Below, in pieces: positions 1 to 6,250 of a DNA stretch of 15,439 nt (its first letter is position 1; each line of letters opens with the position of its first letter). A program made the translations under genes and the position numbers. The stretch is from an uncultured Bacteroides sp. (lineage in GTDB: Bacteria > Bacteroidota > Bacteroidia > Bacteroidales > Bacteroidaceae), in contig CAJKOW010000042.1 in the NCBI GenBank assembly GCA_905201685.1, positions 1-15,439 on the forward strand, written 5' to 3'. The notes under the pieces were generated by a model. That model was not told the origin of the DNA. It saw only the letters and a program-made list of their open reading frames with translations, and did no database searches.

Positions 1-448
1 TGACCGCTTACATGACTACGCTTGTCGGGCAGATCGAGGCGGAAGGACGCATCGGAACGGCACACGGCTGACGGTGCAGGTGGAACCATGCGCCATGCGC
101 CTCATCGAGCAGCTGAAGACCGCCGACGAGTCTTCACCCTACCTGTTCCCCTTTATCGACGGTACAGGCAGCGATGCCTACCGCCGGTATCAGAGTGCAT
201 TGCGCAACTTCAACGCACGTCTGAAGCGCTTGGGTGCACTGGCTGGCATCCAAAGCAGCCTCAGCAGCTATTGTGCCCGCCACAGCTGGGCCACCATCGC
301 CAACTATCACAACTACCAGCAGGAACTGATCTGCAACGCGATGGGGCACTCATCTGTCAAGGTTACGGAAACTTACTTCAAAAGCCACACCGATGAACGT
401 ATCGGACAAATGAACAGAGAAATACTTTCACAGGTATTCCCCGACTGA
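1..448 (+). pseudogene. Tyrosine recombinase remnant with internal deletion
   Basis: The C-terminal part of a tyrosine site-specific recombinase is clear in the frame ending at the TGA at 446-448. It reads LTVQVEPCAM, SPYLFPFI, then SSYCARHSWAT with the box II arginine at 278-280, and GHSSVKVTETYF with the histidine at 347-349 and the nucleophilic tyrosine at 374-376. From base 3 another frame encodes TLVGQIEAEGRIGTAHG, which resembles the N-terminal core-binding domain of Bacteroides integrases, and stops at 69-71. The two pieces abut at about 57-70 in different frames. By comparison with the family, roughly 140 residues between them are missing, including the region that carries the first catalytic arginine. 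The gene begins outside the window. It lies beside a predicted invertible segment, so it was probably the original invertase of this fimbrial locus. Less likely, an intact C-terminal product starts at the GTG at 74. Confidence 0.75.
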
Positions 449-487
449 ATCCTGTGACCCGACAGGTTGTAGCGACAGCCTGCAACA

Positions 488-517
488 GCCGCAAACAGCG
501 GCGTGAAACGACTTTTT
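488..517 (+). terminator. Possible weak terminator after the recombinase
   Basis: A short GC-rich stem (GCCGC at 488-492, GCGGC at 498-502, five-base loop) is followed after ten bases by a run of five T (513-517). The T-run is not directly next to the stem, so this is a weak candidate. It would end recombinase transcription before the inverted repeat. Confidence 0.25.
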
Positions 518-542
518 GTAGAATATGTGAGGGTAGAGAAGG

Positions 543-565
543 TTCTGTTACTTCGTAGGTAACGG
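543..565 (-). repeat. Left inverted repeat, predicted crossover site
   Basis: This is the exact reverse complement of 1762-1784 over 23 bp. The core at 547-563 reads GTTACTTCGTAGGTAAC on the + strand: two 5-bp inverted arms around a 7-bp spacer, the geometry of a tyrosine-recombinase core site. The flanking bases differ between the two copies, so the match is not part of a longer duplication. Confidence 0.85.
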
Positions 566-732
566 AAGTATTTTTCTAATGCCTTAGATATAAAAGGAAA
601 AATACCCCAAAAAAGAATCAAGGGCTGAACCTTCGGGGCTACTTTGTCTCCATTCTCGGCTAAAATCTGGAGATTCGCCATGCCCAAACAGTCCGTCTTT
701 TTTAATATCGAAAAACAAAAGCTCCGTTTCAC

Positions 733-750
733 ATGCCTCCAATTAGGCAT
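733..750. repeat. Small stem-loop inside the invertible segment
   Basis: ATGCCT (733-738) and AGGCAT (745-750) form a 6-bp perfect stem with a 6-base loop. No T-run follows. The function is unknown and it may be incidental. Confidence 0.3.
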
Positions 751-797
751 AAGATGCCGAATAACATAAATATTTAAAAAGAAGTTTCGCGTTTGCA

Positions 798-973
798 AGT
801 TTCTTGTACGCCTCGCAAGCGACACTTGTACGGCTCGCGAGCGACACTTGCATCGCTCACGAACAACACTTGTGTGGCTCGCGAACAATGCTTGTTATCT
901 GGCCGGACAATACTTGTTATCCTGTCGGACATTGCTTGTTACCCCTCCCAAGATTGCTTGCCACCTTCTGCAG
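798..973. repeat. Degenerate tandem array, eight units of exactly 22 bp
   Basis: Eight consecutive 22-bp units start at 798, 820, 842, 864, 886, 908, 930 and 952. Every unit has CTTG at unit positions 6-9, with no change of register. Units 2-4 share CACTTG and a tail resembling GCTCGCGA. Units 5 and 6 share CTTGTTA and end in CGGA, and unit 7 also has CTTGTTA, so the array has two sub-families. There are no unique spacers, so it is not a CRISPR. A 22-bp period is about two helical turns, which would place the CTTG motifs on one face of the DNA. Confidence 0.8.
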
Positions 974-982
974 CATAACTAC

Positions 983-1004
983 CTACTTTAGCCGGCTAAA
1001 GTAG
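983..1004. repeat. 22-bp perfect palindrome
   Basis: CTACTTTAGCC at 983-993 is followed immediately by its exact reverse complement, GGCTAAAGTAG, at 994-1004. There is no loop and no mismatch. It lies ten bases after the 22-bp tandem array. It could be an operator for a dimeric regulator, a recombination or resolution site, or a repeat family. No T-run follows, so a terminator is unlikely. Confidence 0.75.
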
Positions 1005-1022
1005 ATGTTTGCGTTCGCCAAG

Positions 1023-1036
1023 TGCCTCTTCAGGCA
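1023..1036. repeat. Short stem-loop
   Basis: TGCCT (1023-1027) and AGGCA (1032-1036) form a 5-bp stem around CTTC. It is followed directly by GGTGAAA, a motif that recurs at 1282-1288 and, inverted, at 1295-1461. No function can be assigned. Confidence 0.3.
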
Positions 1037-1281
1037 GGTGAAACATGCACCTTGCAAATGACACCTATTAATATATAGCTCAAATTGCAGTTAGCAAGCA
1101 ACAAGTTGACGGGTAAACAAGGCGTTTGTAGCAATCCGCGTCAAAACGGCACTTTATCAGGCAGGACATTCCGGTCTTGTAGCCTTGTTGACTGAAGCCT
1201 TTTCAACTCATAAGTTAAGAAGCTCTGAATTTGCCTTCACGCCTTCACCGGCTTCCATCTTACTGACAGACAGCGAGATGC

Positions 1282-1461
1282 GGTGAAACATGATCTTTCA
1301 CCACACCTTTCACCACATGCTTTCACCGTCCCAATGCCGACATGCCTCTGTCCGCATCCCGTTCTTTCGATATCTTTTGCGACCTGTATTGTAAATAGCC
1401 GATACAAAGGAGAATGTGAAACTGATCCTCCATCCTTGTTCCCCAAGGCTCATCTTTCACC
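1282..1461. repeat. CTTTCACC repeat cluster
   Basis: CTTTCACC occurs at 1295-1302, 1307-1314, 1320-1327 and 1454-1461. The first three copies start 12 and 13 bases apart. The complementary GGTGAAA is at 1282-1288, with a further outlying copy at 1037-1043. The pattern resembles a cluster of regulator-binding sites or an eroded repeat family. The small open frame through it reads LSPHLSPH and looks like a by-product of the repeats. Confidence 0.55.
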
Positions 1462-1639
1462 GTAACAATCTGTACAATAAACAGTTACGATAAAACATCG
1501 CCTTCTAAACCGCATACGCGTCCCCTTTCGGGGATGAAATGTCAAAAAAACAGCCTCTTATGCAGCCACCCGGGCAACGACAACAGGCAGCAGACCTTTC
1601 AATCCTCGAATCCAATGAAGAGAAGTGATGCCTCTTTAC

Positions 1640-1760
1640 AACGTACTTTATCTGTTATTTGTATTTTTCTGCATATTTATGTTAATTAAAAATGTTAAAT
1701 TGTCACTTTTATTTGTGTATATGTAAAAATAAAGCGTCATTTGCAAAAAATATGGAAACA
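1640..1760 (+). promoter_or_regulatory. AT-rich promoter-like region facing the fimbrial operon
   Basis: The last 120 bp inside the right inverted repeat are very AT-rich, unlike the rest of the segment. A possible Bacteroides-type promoter is TTTG at 1712-1715 (-33), then 20 bp, then a -7 element whose TTTGC half is at 1740-1744. The TA half of the usual TAnnTTTG is not conserved (GT here), so the call is weak. Transcription would start near 1750 and cross the right inverted repeat before the first start codon at 1823. If this is correct, the orientation shown is ON. Confidence 0.35.
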
Positions 1761-1761
1761 C

Positions 1762-1784
1762 CCGTTACCTACGAAGTAACAGAA
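1762..1784 (+). repeat. Right inverted repeat, predicted crossover site
   Basis: This is the perfect 23-bp partner of 543-565. The core GTTACCTACGAAGTAAC lies at 1764-1780. It ends 38 bases before the ATG of the DUF3575 gene, so the crossover point would lie in the operon leader. Confidence 0.85.
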
Positions 1785-1822
1785 GAACAAAACAACATCC
1801 AGATAAAGAAAAAGATTGTGTT

Positions 1823-2416
1823 ATGGGCATAAAAATAGTAAAACAAAGCCTGACGCTTTGCCTACTGTTTGTTAGCATTTCTCTCTCAGCGCAGAACTGG
1901 GCGGTGAAGACAAACCTGCTGTACGACGCTACCACGACCATCAATGTGGGAGCGGAAGTCGGCTTGTCCCCCAAATGGACACTCGACCTCTCGGCCAATT
2001 TCAACGGCTGGACCTTCGGCGACAACAACAAGAAGTGGAAGCACTGGCTCATCCAGCCTGAACTCCGCTACTGGCTGTGCGAACGCTTCAACGGGCATTT
2101 CTTTGGCGCCCACCTCGTAGGAGGAGTATATAACCTGAGCAACCTCGACATGGACTTCAAACTGTTCGGCACCGACTTCGGCAGCCTGAAAGGCCATCGC
2201 TACGAAGGCTGGATGACGGGCATCGGCGTGGCCTACGGCTACCACTGGATGCTGTCGCGACGCTGGAGCCTCGAAGGAGTCATCGGCTTGGGATACATCT
2301 ACACCCGAGCCGACAAGTACCTCTGTCCGCGATGCGGCGAACAGCTGGAAGACAACGAGCCGCACCACTACTTCGGACCTACCAAAGCCGCACTCAATCT
2401 GATCTATGTTTTCTGA
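1823..2416 (+). CDS. DUF3575 outer-membrane beta-barrel protein, first gene of the fimbrial operon
   Basis: The 197-residue product has a signal peptide (positive N-terminus, LCLLFVSISLSAQ, cleavage near residue 24). The mature part begins WAVKTNLLYDATTTINVGAE and continues with PKWTLDLSANFN, KHWLIQPELRYW, GHFFGAHLVGG and GPTKAALNLIYVF, all typical of DUF3575. Alternating amphipathic strands and a terminal phenylalanine suit a small barrel inserted by the BAM complex. A CPRCG pair near residue 170 lies in a predicted loop. Proteins of this family usually head Mfa1-type fimbrial clusters, but their exact job is not established; assisting export or anchoring at the outer membrane is inference. 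The ATG at 1823 is the first start after the right inverted repeat and is followed directly by the signal peptide. In this orientation the same frame is closed upstream by a TAA at 1730. Confidence 0.88.
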   Translation: MGIKIVKQSLTLCLLFVSISLSAQNWAVKTNLLYDATTTINVGAEVGLSPKWTLDLSANFNGWTFGDNNKKWKHWLIQPELRYWLCERFNGHFFGAHLVGGVYNLSNLDMDFKLFGTDFGSLKGHRYEGWMTGIGVAYGYHWMLSRRWSLEGVIGLGYIYTRADKYLCPRCGEQLEDNEPHHYFGPTKAALNLIYVF

Positions 2417-2541
2417 TACATAATAAGGTGGAATTCCGAGATACGCGGACGACACGGAAAAGACGGACGGACACGGATAACCACCTCGAAAAAAACAACA
2501 GACTAAAAAAACTGCAAACTAAATAAACGCCATTCATACAC
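2417..2541. other. Gap between the first two fimbrial genes
   Basis: These 125 bp hold a short GGACACGG-type repeat stretch near 2447-2477, in which GACACGG and GGACGG recur, and a weak 6-bp inverted pair (AGGTGG 2426-2431, CCACCT 2481-2486). Nothing suggests a promoter or a strong terminator, so read-through into the next gene is likely. Confidence 0.4.
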
Positions 2542-3963
2542 ATGAAACGAATCGTCTTCACATACAGCATCTTGTTGGCAACCCTCCTCACCGCCCTGCC
2601 CTTGGCTGCCCGGCAGCCCCTGCAAAGCGGAGCGGCGGTAGAAGCCACCGACGTCTGCCGCCTGCGCGACAGCGTCATCATCACCATGCGGCTCGACCTC
2701 TCGGCCATGAAGGTAGAGTCCAACCGCTCTGTCGTCCTGATTCCCCTGCTCGAGGCCGACGACAAGCGCATTGCCCTGCCGGCCATCGAGGTCATGGGAC
2801 GCCGACGCCAGCTCTACTACGAGCGCAACGGACGCCGCCACTATGCCGACACCCCGTGGCGCATCATCCGCTACGATCGCAACGGCGCCACACAGACGAT
2901 AGACTACCGCACCTCCCTGCCCTACCAACCTTGGATGGACACCGCCCGTCTGGCCGTGACCGAAGACCTTTGCGGCTGTGGCGAAGTGCAGCCGGGCAAC
3001 CAGCTGACGCTGCAGCAGGCCGACATCGCCTTTCGTCCGCAACTGGCCTACATTGCTCCCGAAGTGGAAGTGGAGAAGCGGCGCGCACTGAGCGGCGAAG
3101 CCTATCTGGACTTCGTGGTGAACCGCACGGACATCAACCCCACCTACCGCCGCAACCCCGAGGAGCTGGCGCGCATACATGCCTCCATCGATACCATCCT
3201 GCACGACCGCGACTTCCACATCACCCGCATCACCCTGCGTGGATATGCCTCGCCCGAAGGAACTTATCGCAGCAACACCCGTTTGGCCGAAGGCCGCACC
3301 GGGGCGTTGAAGACGTACGTACAGAGGCGCTACGGCTTTGTCGATACGCTGTTTGTCACCGACTTCGTGCCCGAGAACTGGGAAGGCCTGCGCCGCTACG
3401 TGGCAGGCAGCACGCTGGCCGACCGCGACGGCATCCTGGCCCTGATAGACAGCGACCGGGAACCCGACGCCAAGGAGCGCGCCATCCGCAGCCGCTACCC
3501 CAAAGCCTACGCCACCCTGCTGGCCGAGTGCTACCCCGGCTTGCGCCGCACCGACTACCGCATCGACTACACCGTGCGCAGCTTCAACGTAAACGAAGCC
3601 AAAGAAGTGCTCCGCACCCGCCCGCAGAATCTCAGCCTCGACGAGATGTTTGCCGTGGCGCAAACCTACGAGCCGGGCAGCAACGACTTCAAGCAAGTGT
3701 TCGATGTAGCCGTACGCATGTACCCCGACAGCGAAGTGGCCAACCTCAACGCCGCCTGTGCCCTCTTGGAGCAGGGACTGACCGAGCAGGCACAGCCCTA
3801 CTTGGACAAGGCTGGCAACAGTCCGCAGGCAGCCAACGCCCGCGCCGTATCGCTGTTGCTGCAAGGCCGCTACGACGAAGCCCTGCCGCTGCTGGAAGAG
3901 GCTCTGCAAGGAGAAGTGAAGGAGGCGGAGGAGAACAGGAAGATCGTTGAAAATGAAGAATGA
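2542..3963 (+). CDS. DUF3868 protein with OmpA-like and TPR-like regions
   Basis: The 473-residue product has a signal peptide (residues 1-23, ending ALPLAAR). Residues 24 to about 130 match the DUF3868 type (VCRLRDSVIITMRLDLS, VESNRSVVLIPLLE). Residues 185 to about 345 resemble an OmpA/MotB peptidoglycan-binding fold: AYLDFVVNRTDINP, then LRGYASPEGTYRSN and the N-x2-L-x3-R motif at 245-252. Residues 385 to about 460 look like TPR helices (VANLNAACALLEQG, GRYDEALPLLEEAL). The protein is probably periplasmic, linking the fimbrial base to the cell wall; this is inferred from the domains. The gene is far richer in GC than its neighbours (42 of 60 bases at 3421-3480). Its last residues, VENEE, are encoded inside an AATGAAG heptamer repeat, so the original C-terminus may have been altered. 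Confidence 0.85.
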   Translation: MKRIVFTYSILLATLLTALPLAARQPLQSGAAVEATDVCRLRDSVIITMRLDLSAMKVESNRSVVLIPLLEADDKRIALPAIEVMGRRRQLYYERNGRRHYADTPWRIIRYDRNGATQTIDYRTSLPYQPWMDTARLAVTEDLCGCGEVQPGNQLTLQQADIAFRPQLAYIAPEVEVEKRRALSGEAYLDFVVNRTDINPTYRRNPEELARIHASIDTILHDRDFHITRITLRGYASPEGTYRSNTRLAEGRTGALKTYVQRRYGFVDTLFVTDFVPENWEGLRRYVAGSTLADRDGILALIDSDREPDAKERAIRSRYPKAYATLLAECYPGLRRTDYRIDYTVRSFNVNEAKEVLRTRPQNLSLDEMFAVAQTYEPGSNDFKQVFDVAVRMYPDSEVANLNAACALLEQGLTEQAQPYLDKAGNSPQAANARAVSLLLQGRYDEALPLLEEALQGEVKEAEENRKIVENEE

Positions 3964-3979
3964 AGAATGAGGAATGAAG
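3952..3979 (+). repeat. Heptamer tandem repeat AATGAAG, four units
   Basis: Four adjacent 7-bp units start at 3952, 3959, 3966 and 3973, three identical and one AATGAGG. They overlap the stop codon of the preceding gene. Stretches of this kind are common just after genes in Bacteroidales and probably arise by slippage or as a dispersed repeat. Confidence 0.7.
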
Positions 3980-4002
3980 AATAATATAAATGAGTCCATT
4001 TT

Positions 4003-4018
4003 AAAAAGTACACTTTTT
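4003..4018. terminator. AT-rich hairpin, possible weak terminator
   Basis: AAAAAG (4003-4008) and CTTTTT (4013-4018) form a 6-bp stem around TACA, with the T-run as its right arm. The stem has a single GC pair, so termination would be weak. It could reduce read-through between the accessory genes and the major subunit. Confidence 0.25.
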
Positions 4019-4044
4019 GCCTTAGAGTATAACGTAATTGTCAT

Positions 4045-4124
4045 TCTGTCATCCTGAACGTAGTGAAAGATCTCCTTCGAAAGCTACGTGATAACAGATC
4101 CTTCACTCCGTTCAGGATGACAGA
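4045..4124. repeat. Long imperfect inverted repeat (MITE- or REP-like)
   Basis: Arms of 29 bases at 4045-4073 and 4096-4124 pair with two mismatches around a 22-base loop. The outer arms read CTGTCATCCTGAACG and its reverse complement CGTTCAGGATGACAG, with one further pair outside. The transcript would fold into a strong hairpin with no T-run. It looks like a dispersed, non-coding repeat family and may act as an attenuator or as an RNA-stability element protecting the downstream fimbrillin message. Confidence 0.75.
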
Positions 4125-4190
4125 GCAAAGTAGACTCAGGAATGACGCAGAACGGTAAAGGGCTAAGGGTAAAACCAAGGTCAACAATTC

Positions 4191-4225
4191 ACCCTAAACC
4201 CTCAACCCTCAACTCTCAACCCTAA
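4191..4225. repeat. Heptamer tandem repeat ACCCTMA, five units
   Basis: Five contiguous 7-bp units start at 4191, 4198, 4205, 4212 and 4219: ACCCTAA, ACCCTCA twice, ACTCTCA and ACCCTAA. The tract ends 65 bases before the start codon of the major fimbrillin. It could vary in length by slippage and so change leader length, but it does not affect a reading frame. Confidence 0.7.
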
Positions 4226-4290
4226 GTCCTTAAAACAAAACAAAGTAGATCAAAACAAATAATTATTAACTCGATAAATAAGTAAAGATT

Positions 4291-6240
4291 ATGAAAAAGA
4301 TTTTTAAAAACATGGCTTGGATGCTGACTGCCACATTGGTGATGGCGGCTTGCTCCGATTCGCTGGATGAAAGTGACAGCACTGGTCAAGGACCGCTTAC
4401 CGGTGAAGGGTATGTGAAAGTAGCAATTAATATGCCTACTACGAGTGGTAACTCAACCAGATCTACCGATAATGATGAAGATGATGCAATTGTTGATCTT
4501 GAAGACGGTGAAACCAATGAATATAACGTAGAGAATGCCATTCTTGCTTTCTTTAAATGTAAAACTGGCCAAACTCCTGAAACCGAGGCTACATTTGTTA
4601 AGGCTTATGCTTTAAGTAAAACTGATTTAGCAATCTCAGGTTCTACAGAAACTCCACAAGTGACAGAACAAGTATCAGTTATTACTGAAGCTCCTAAAGT
4701 TGACAATACCCAAGAACAACTTTATGTACTTGCGATATTAAATTATAATAGCTCTTTATTTGCAACTAACAACGGTGCTTTAACAGTTAATGGAAGCACT
4801 GTATCAAAACTTTCTGATTTACAGAAGAAAATCTCAGCTTCAATAACAGGAGAAACACTAACAAATGATAAGTTTGTTGACAACCTTACCGGTGGTAGTT
4901 CAAGCACTACTCGAAATCAATTTACAATGACAAATGCTCCTTTGTCTGACAAACCAGGAAATTCTTCTCAAACGATTTCAGATGCAAAAGCATATACTTT
5001 AGTGCCTGTCACAGTTTATGATACAAAAGCTCAAGCCATAAATGGTGATGTAGCTAAAATCTATGTGGAAAGGGTTGTTGCGAAAGTTACGTTGAAATTG
5101 GGAAGTACTCATCAAGTTAATGGGAAAGACAAGCAAATTAAAGTTACTGAAGCAGATGGGACAGAAACAAAAGATATTGTAGAAATAACCGGCTGGTGTT
5201 TGAATGTCACAAACAATTCAACCAAGCTGGTGCGTGATGTAACAGGCTTTAAATCTGACGGTTGGTTGTCTACAGCAAATCCAAATGATAATGCTGTTGA
5301 GCGCTTTGCTGGAACAAAAGGAATCAATGCTTCATTTGGTATTGATGGCGAAAATAGTTATTACCGTATCTATTGGGCTCAAGATTGTAATTATGTAGGT
5401 ACAGGAAATACAGATCCCACGACTGTGAATACAGATTTTACTACCTATTATACTATGGATAATGGCACGGTCACTCCTCAAGCGCCAACTTGGAATAGTA
5501 ATCTTGCAACTTCTACAGCTGACAATGCTTGCTACTGCCTTGAAAATACGATGGACTATAACCAGCAGATAGATGACCGCACGACAGGAGTTCTGATAAA
5601 AACGGACTATTATACATACTTCAATGGTGACACTGAAGCTCAAAAAAGAAGTTTTTTTATTTGTGGAACAAGTTCAACTAAGTATCCTGAAAAACAAGTA
5701 GGAGGTGGCTCTACTTCAAGTGGTACAGATGCCTTTGTTGATTATGTCATGAAGGAAGCAAACAAGTTGATAACTAAAACAGAGTACCAGTTTACGACAA
5801 ATGAGTTGCAAATAAAAACTTCTCTGGCTTCTGGAACCTATACGAATGTTGCAGACGTGTTCACTTTTAATGCAACTAGCGATGAACTTACAGCACAACA
5901 AGCTGCAGTAAATACAGTAGTAGGTGGTAGAATTTCTTATTATAAGGATGGAAAGAACTATTACTATTCTTCATTAATACGTCACTTCAACGATGATGAA
6001 GGAGTGGAAGTACCTGCTGCTGGTGTTACATCGGTCAATGACTATACACTAAAACATTTAGGCCGTTATGGTGTAGTACGTAATAACTGGTATGAAATAA
6101 GTATAAACTCTGTTAGTGGTCCTGGCGATCCTACAATCGTTCCACCGGGCGGTAACCCTGATGATGAGGCAGAAGGTTACATCAACTGTACCATCAACGT
6201 CCTCTCCTGGGCGAAACGTTCACAGGGTGTAGATCTGTAA
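4291..6240 (+). CDS. Mfa1-family major fimbrial subunit (fimbrillin lipoprotein)
   Basis: The 649-residue product has a lipoprotein signal peptide with lipobox VMAAC (Cys21). An acidic stretch follows (SDSLDESDS), then a low-complexity acidic run near residues 58-77. The C-terminus is the classical Mfa1 type: RYGVVRNNWYEISINSV, a GDP-x-IVPPGG linker, and INVLSWAKRSQGVDL at the very end. CYCLENTMDYNQQ near residue 414 is another family hallmark. In the Porphyromonas Mfa1 system the lipoprotein is exported to the surface, cut after an arginine in the N-terminal region, and polymerised by strand exchange; Arg57 (GNSTRSTD) is a plausible cut site here. The gene is AT-rich (19 GC of 60 at 4741-4800), in contrast to both neighbouring genes, which fits a diversifying surface protein. 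It is probably the shaft subunit because the anchor gene follows directly. Confidence 0.9.
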   Translation: MKKIFKNMAWMLTATLVMAACSDSLDESDSTGQGPLTGEGYVKVAINMPTTSGNSTRSTDNDEDDAIVDLEDGETNEYNVENAILAFFKCKTGQTPETEATFVKAYALSKTDLAISGSTETPQVTEQVSVITEAPKVDNTQEQLYVLAILNYNSSLFATNNGALTVNGSTVSKLSDLQKKISASITGETLTNDKFVDNLTGGSSSTTRNQFTMTNAPLSDKPGNSSQTISDAKAYTLVPVTVYDTKAQAINGDVAKIYVERVVAKVTLKLGSTHQVNGKDKQIKVTEADGTETKDIVEITGWCLNVTNNSTKLVRDVTGFKSDGWLSTANPNDNAVERFAGTKGINASFGIDGENSYYRIYWAQDCNYVGTGNTDPTTVNTDFTTYYTMDNGTVTPQAPTWNSNLATSTADNACYCLENTMDYNQQIDDRTTGVLIKTDYYTYFNGDTEAQKRSFFICGTSSTKYPEKQVGGGSTSSGTDAFVDYVMKEANKLITKTEYQFTTNELQIKTSLASGTYTNVADVFTFNATSDELTAQQAAVNTVVGGRISYYKDGKNYYYSSLIRHFNDDEGVEVPAAGVTSVNDYTLKHLGRYGVVRNNWYEISINSVSGPGDPTIVPPGGNPDDEAEGYINCTINVLSWAKRSQGVDL

Positions 6241-6250
6241 CATAATGTGT

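Larger units (their letters stand above)
543..1784. other. Predicted invertible DNA segment (phase switch) upstream of the fimbrial operon
   Basis: A 1,242-bp segment is bounded by a perfect 23-bp inverted repeat and lies between a recombinase gene remnant and the first fimbrial gene. It has no convincing coding capacity and consists mainly of repeats and AT-rich DNA. Each boundary repeat contains GTTAC-N7-GTAAC with the identical 7-bp centre CTACGAA, as strand exchange by a tyrosine recombinase would require. Invertible promoters next to recombinase genes are well known for Bacteroides surface structures (capsules, SusC/SusD pairs, fimbriae). Inversion itself is inferred; only one orientation is visible here. 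Confidence 0.75.
3964..4290. other. 327-bp gap before the major fimbrillin gene
   Basis: This gap holds the end of the AATGAAG repeat, a small AT-rich hairpin (4003-4018), a long imperfect inverted repeat (4045-4124), a CCCTCA heptamer repeat (4191-4225) and an AT-rich leader. There is no coding sequence. No clear -33/-7 promoter was found, but the gap is large enough to let the major subunit be expressed separately. Confidence 0.6.

Noticed and set aside
22..396. Open frame overlapping the recombinase remnant
   Set aside because: The translation is arginine- and histidine-rich low-complexity sequence. The neighbouring frame encodes clear tyrosine recombinase motifs.
373..888. Minus-strand open frame of 171 codons across the left inverted repeat
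   Set aside because: It crosses the predicted crossover site and runs antisense into the recombinase, and its start lies in the 22-bp array. It is not called as a gene, although its behaviour on inversion is reported as a finding.
798..973. CRISPR array
   Set aside because: The 22-bp units are contiguous and degenerate, with no repeat-spacer alternation and no cas gene nearby.
793..1004. Two small plus-strand open frames in the tandem array
   Set aside because: They are by-products of the 22-bp repeats and overlap each other in different frames.
1283..1465. 60-codon open frame reading LSPHLSPH
   Set aside because: It is generated by the CTTTCACC repeats and has no domain or signal.
1461..1489. 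CGTAA...TTACG dyad as another crossover site
   Set aside because: The arms are in the opposite order to the GTTAC-N7-GTAAC core and the spacer is 17 or more bases. It has no partner copy.
2856..3950. 364-codon plus-strand frame inside the DUF3868 gene
   Set aside because: The translation is extremely arginine-, histidine- and proline-rich, typical of an off-frame reading of GC-rich DNA.
2503..4044. 513-codon minus-strand open frame
   Set aside because: It is a shadow of the GC-rich DUF3868 gene, with valine/glycine/alanine-rich low-complexity translation and no recognisable motif.
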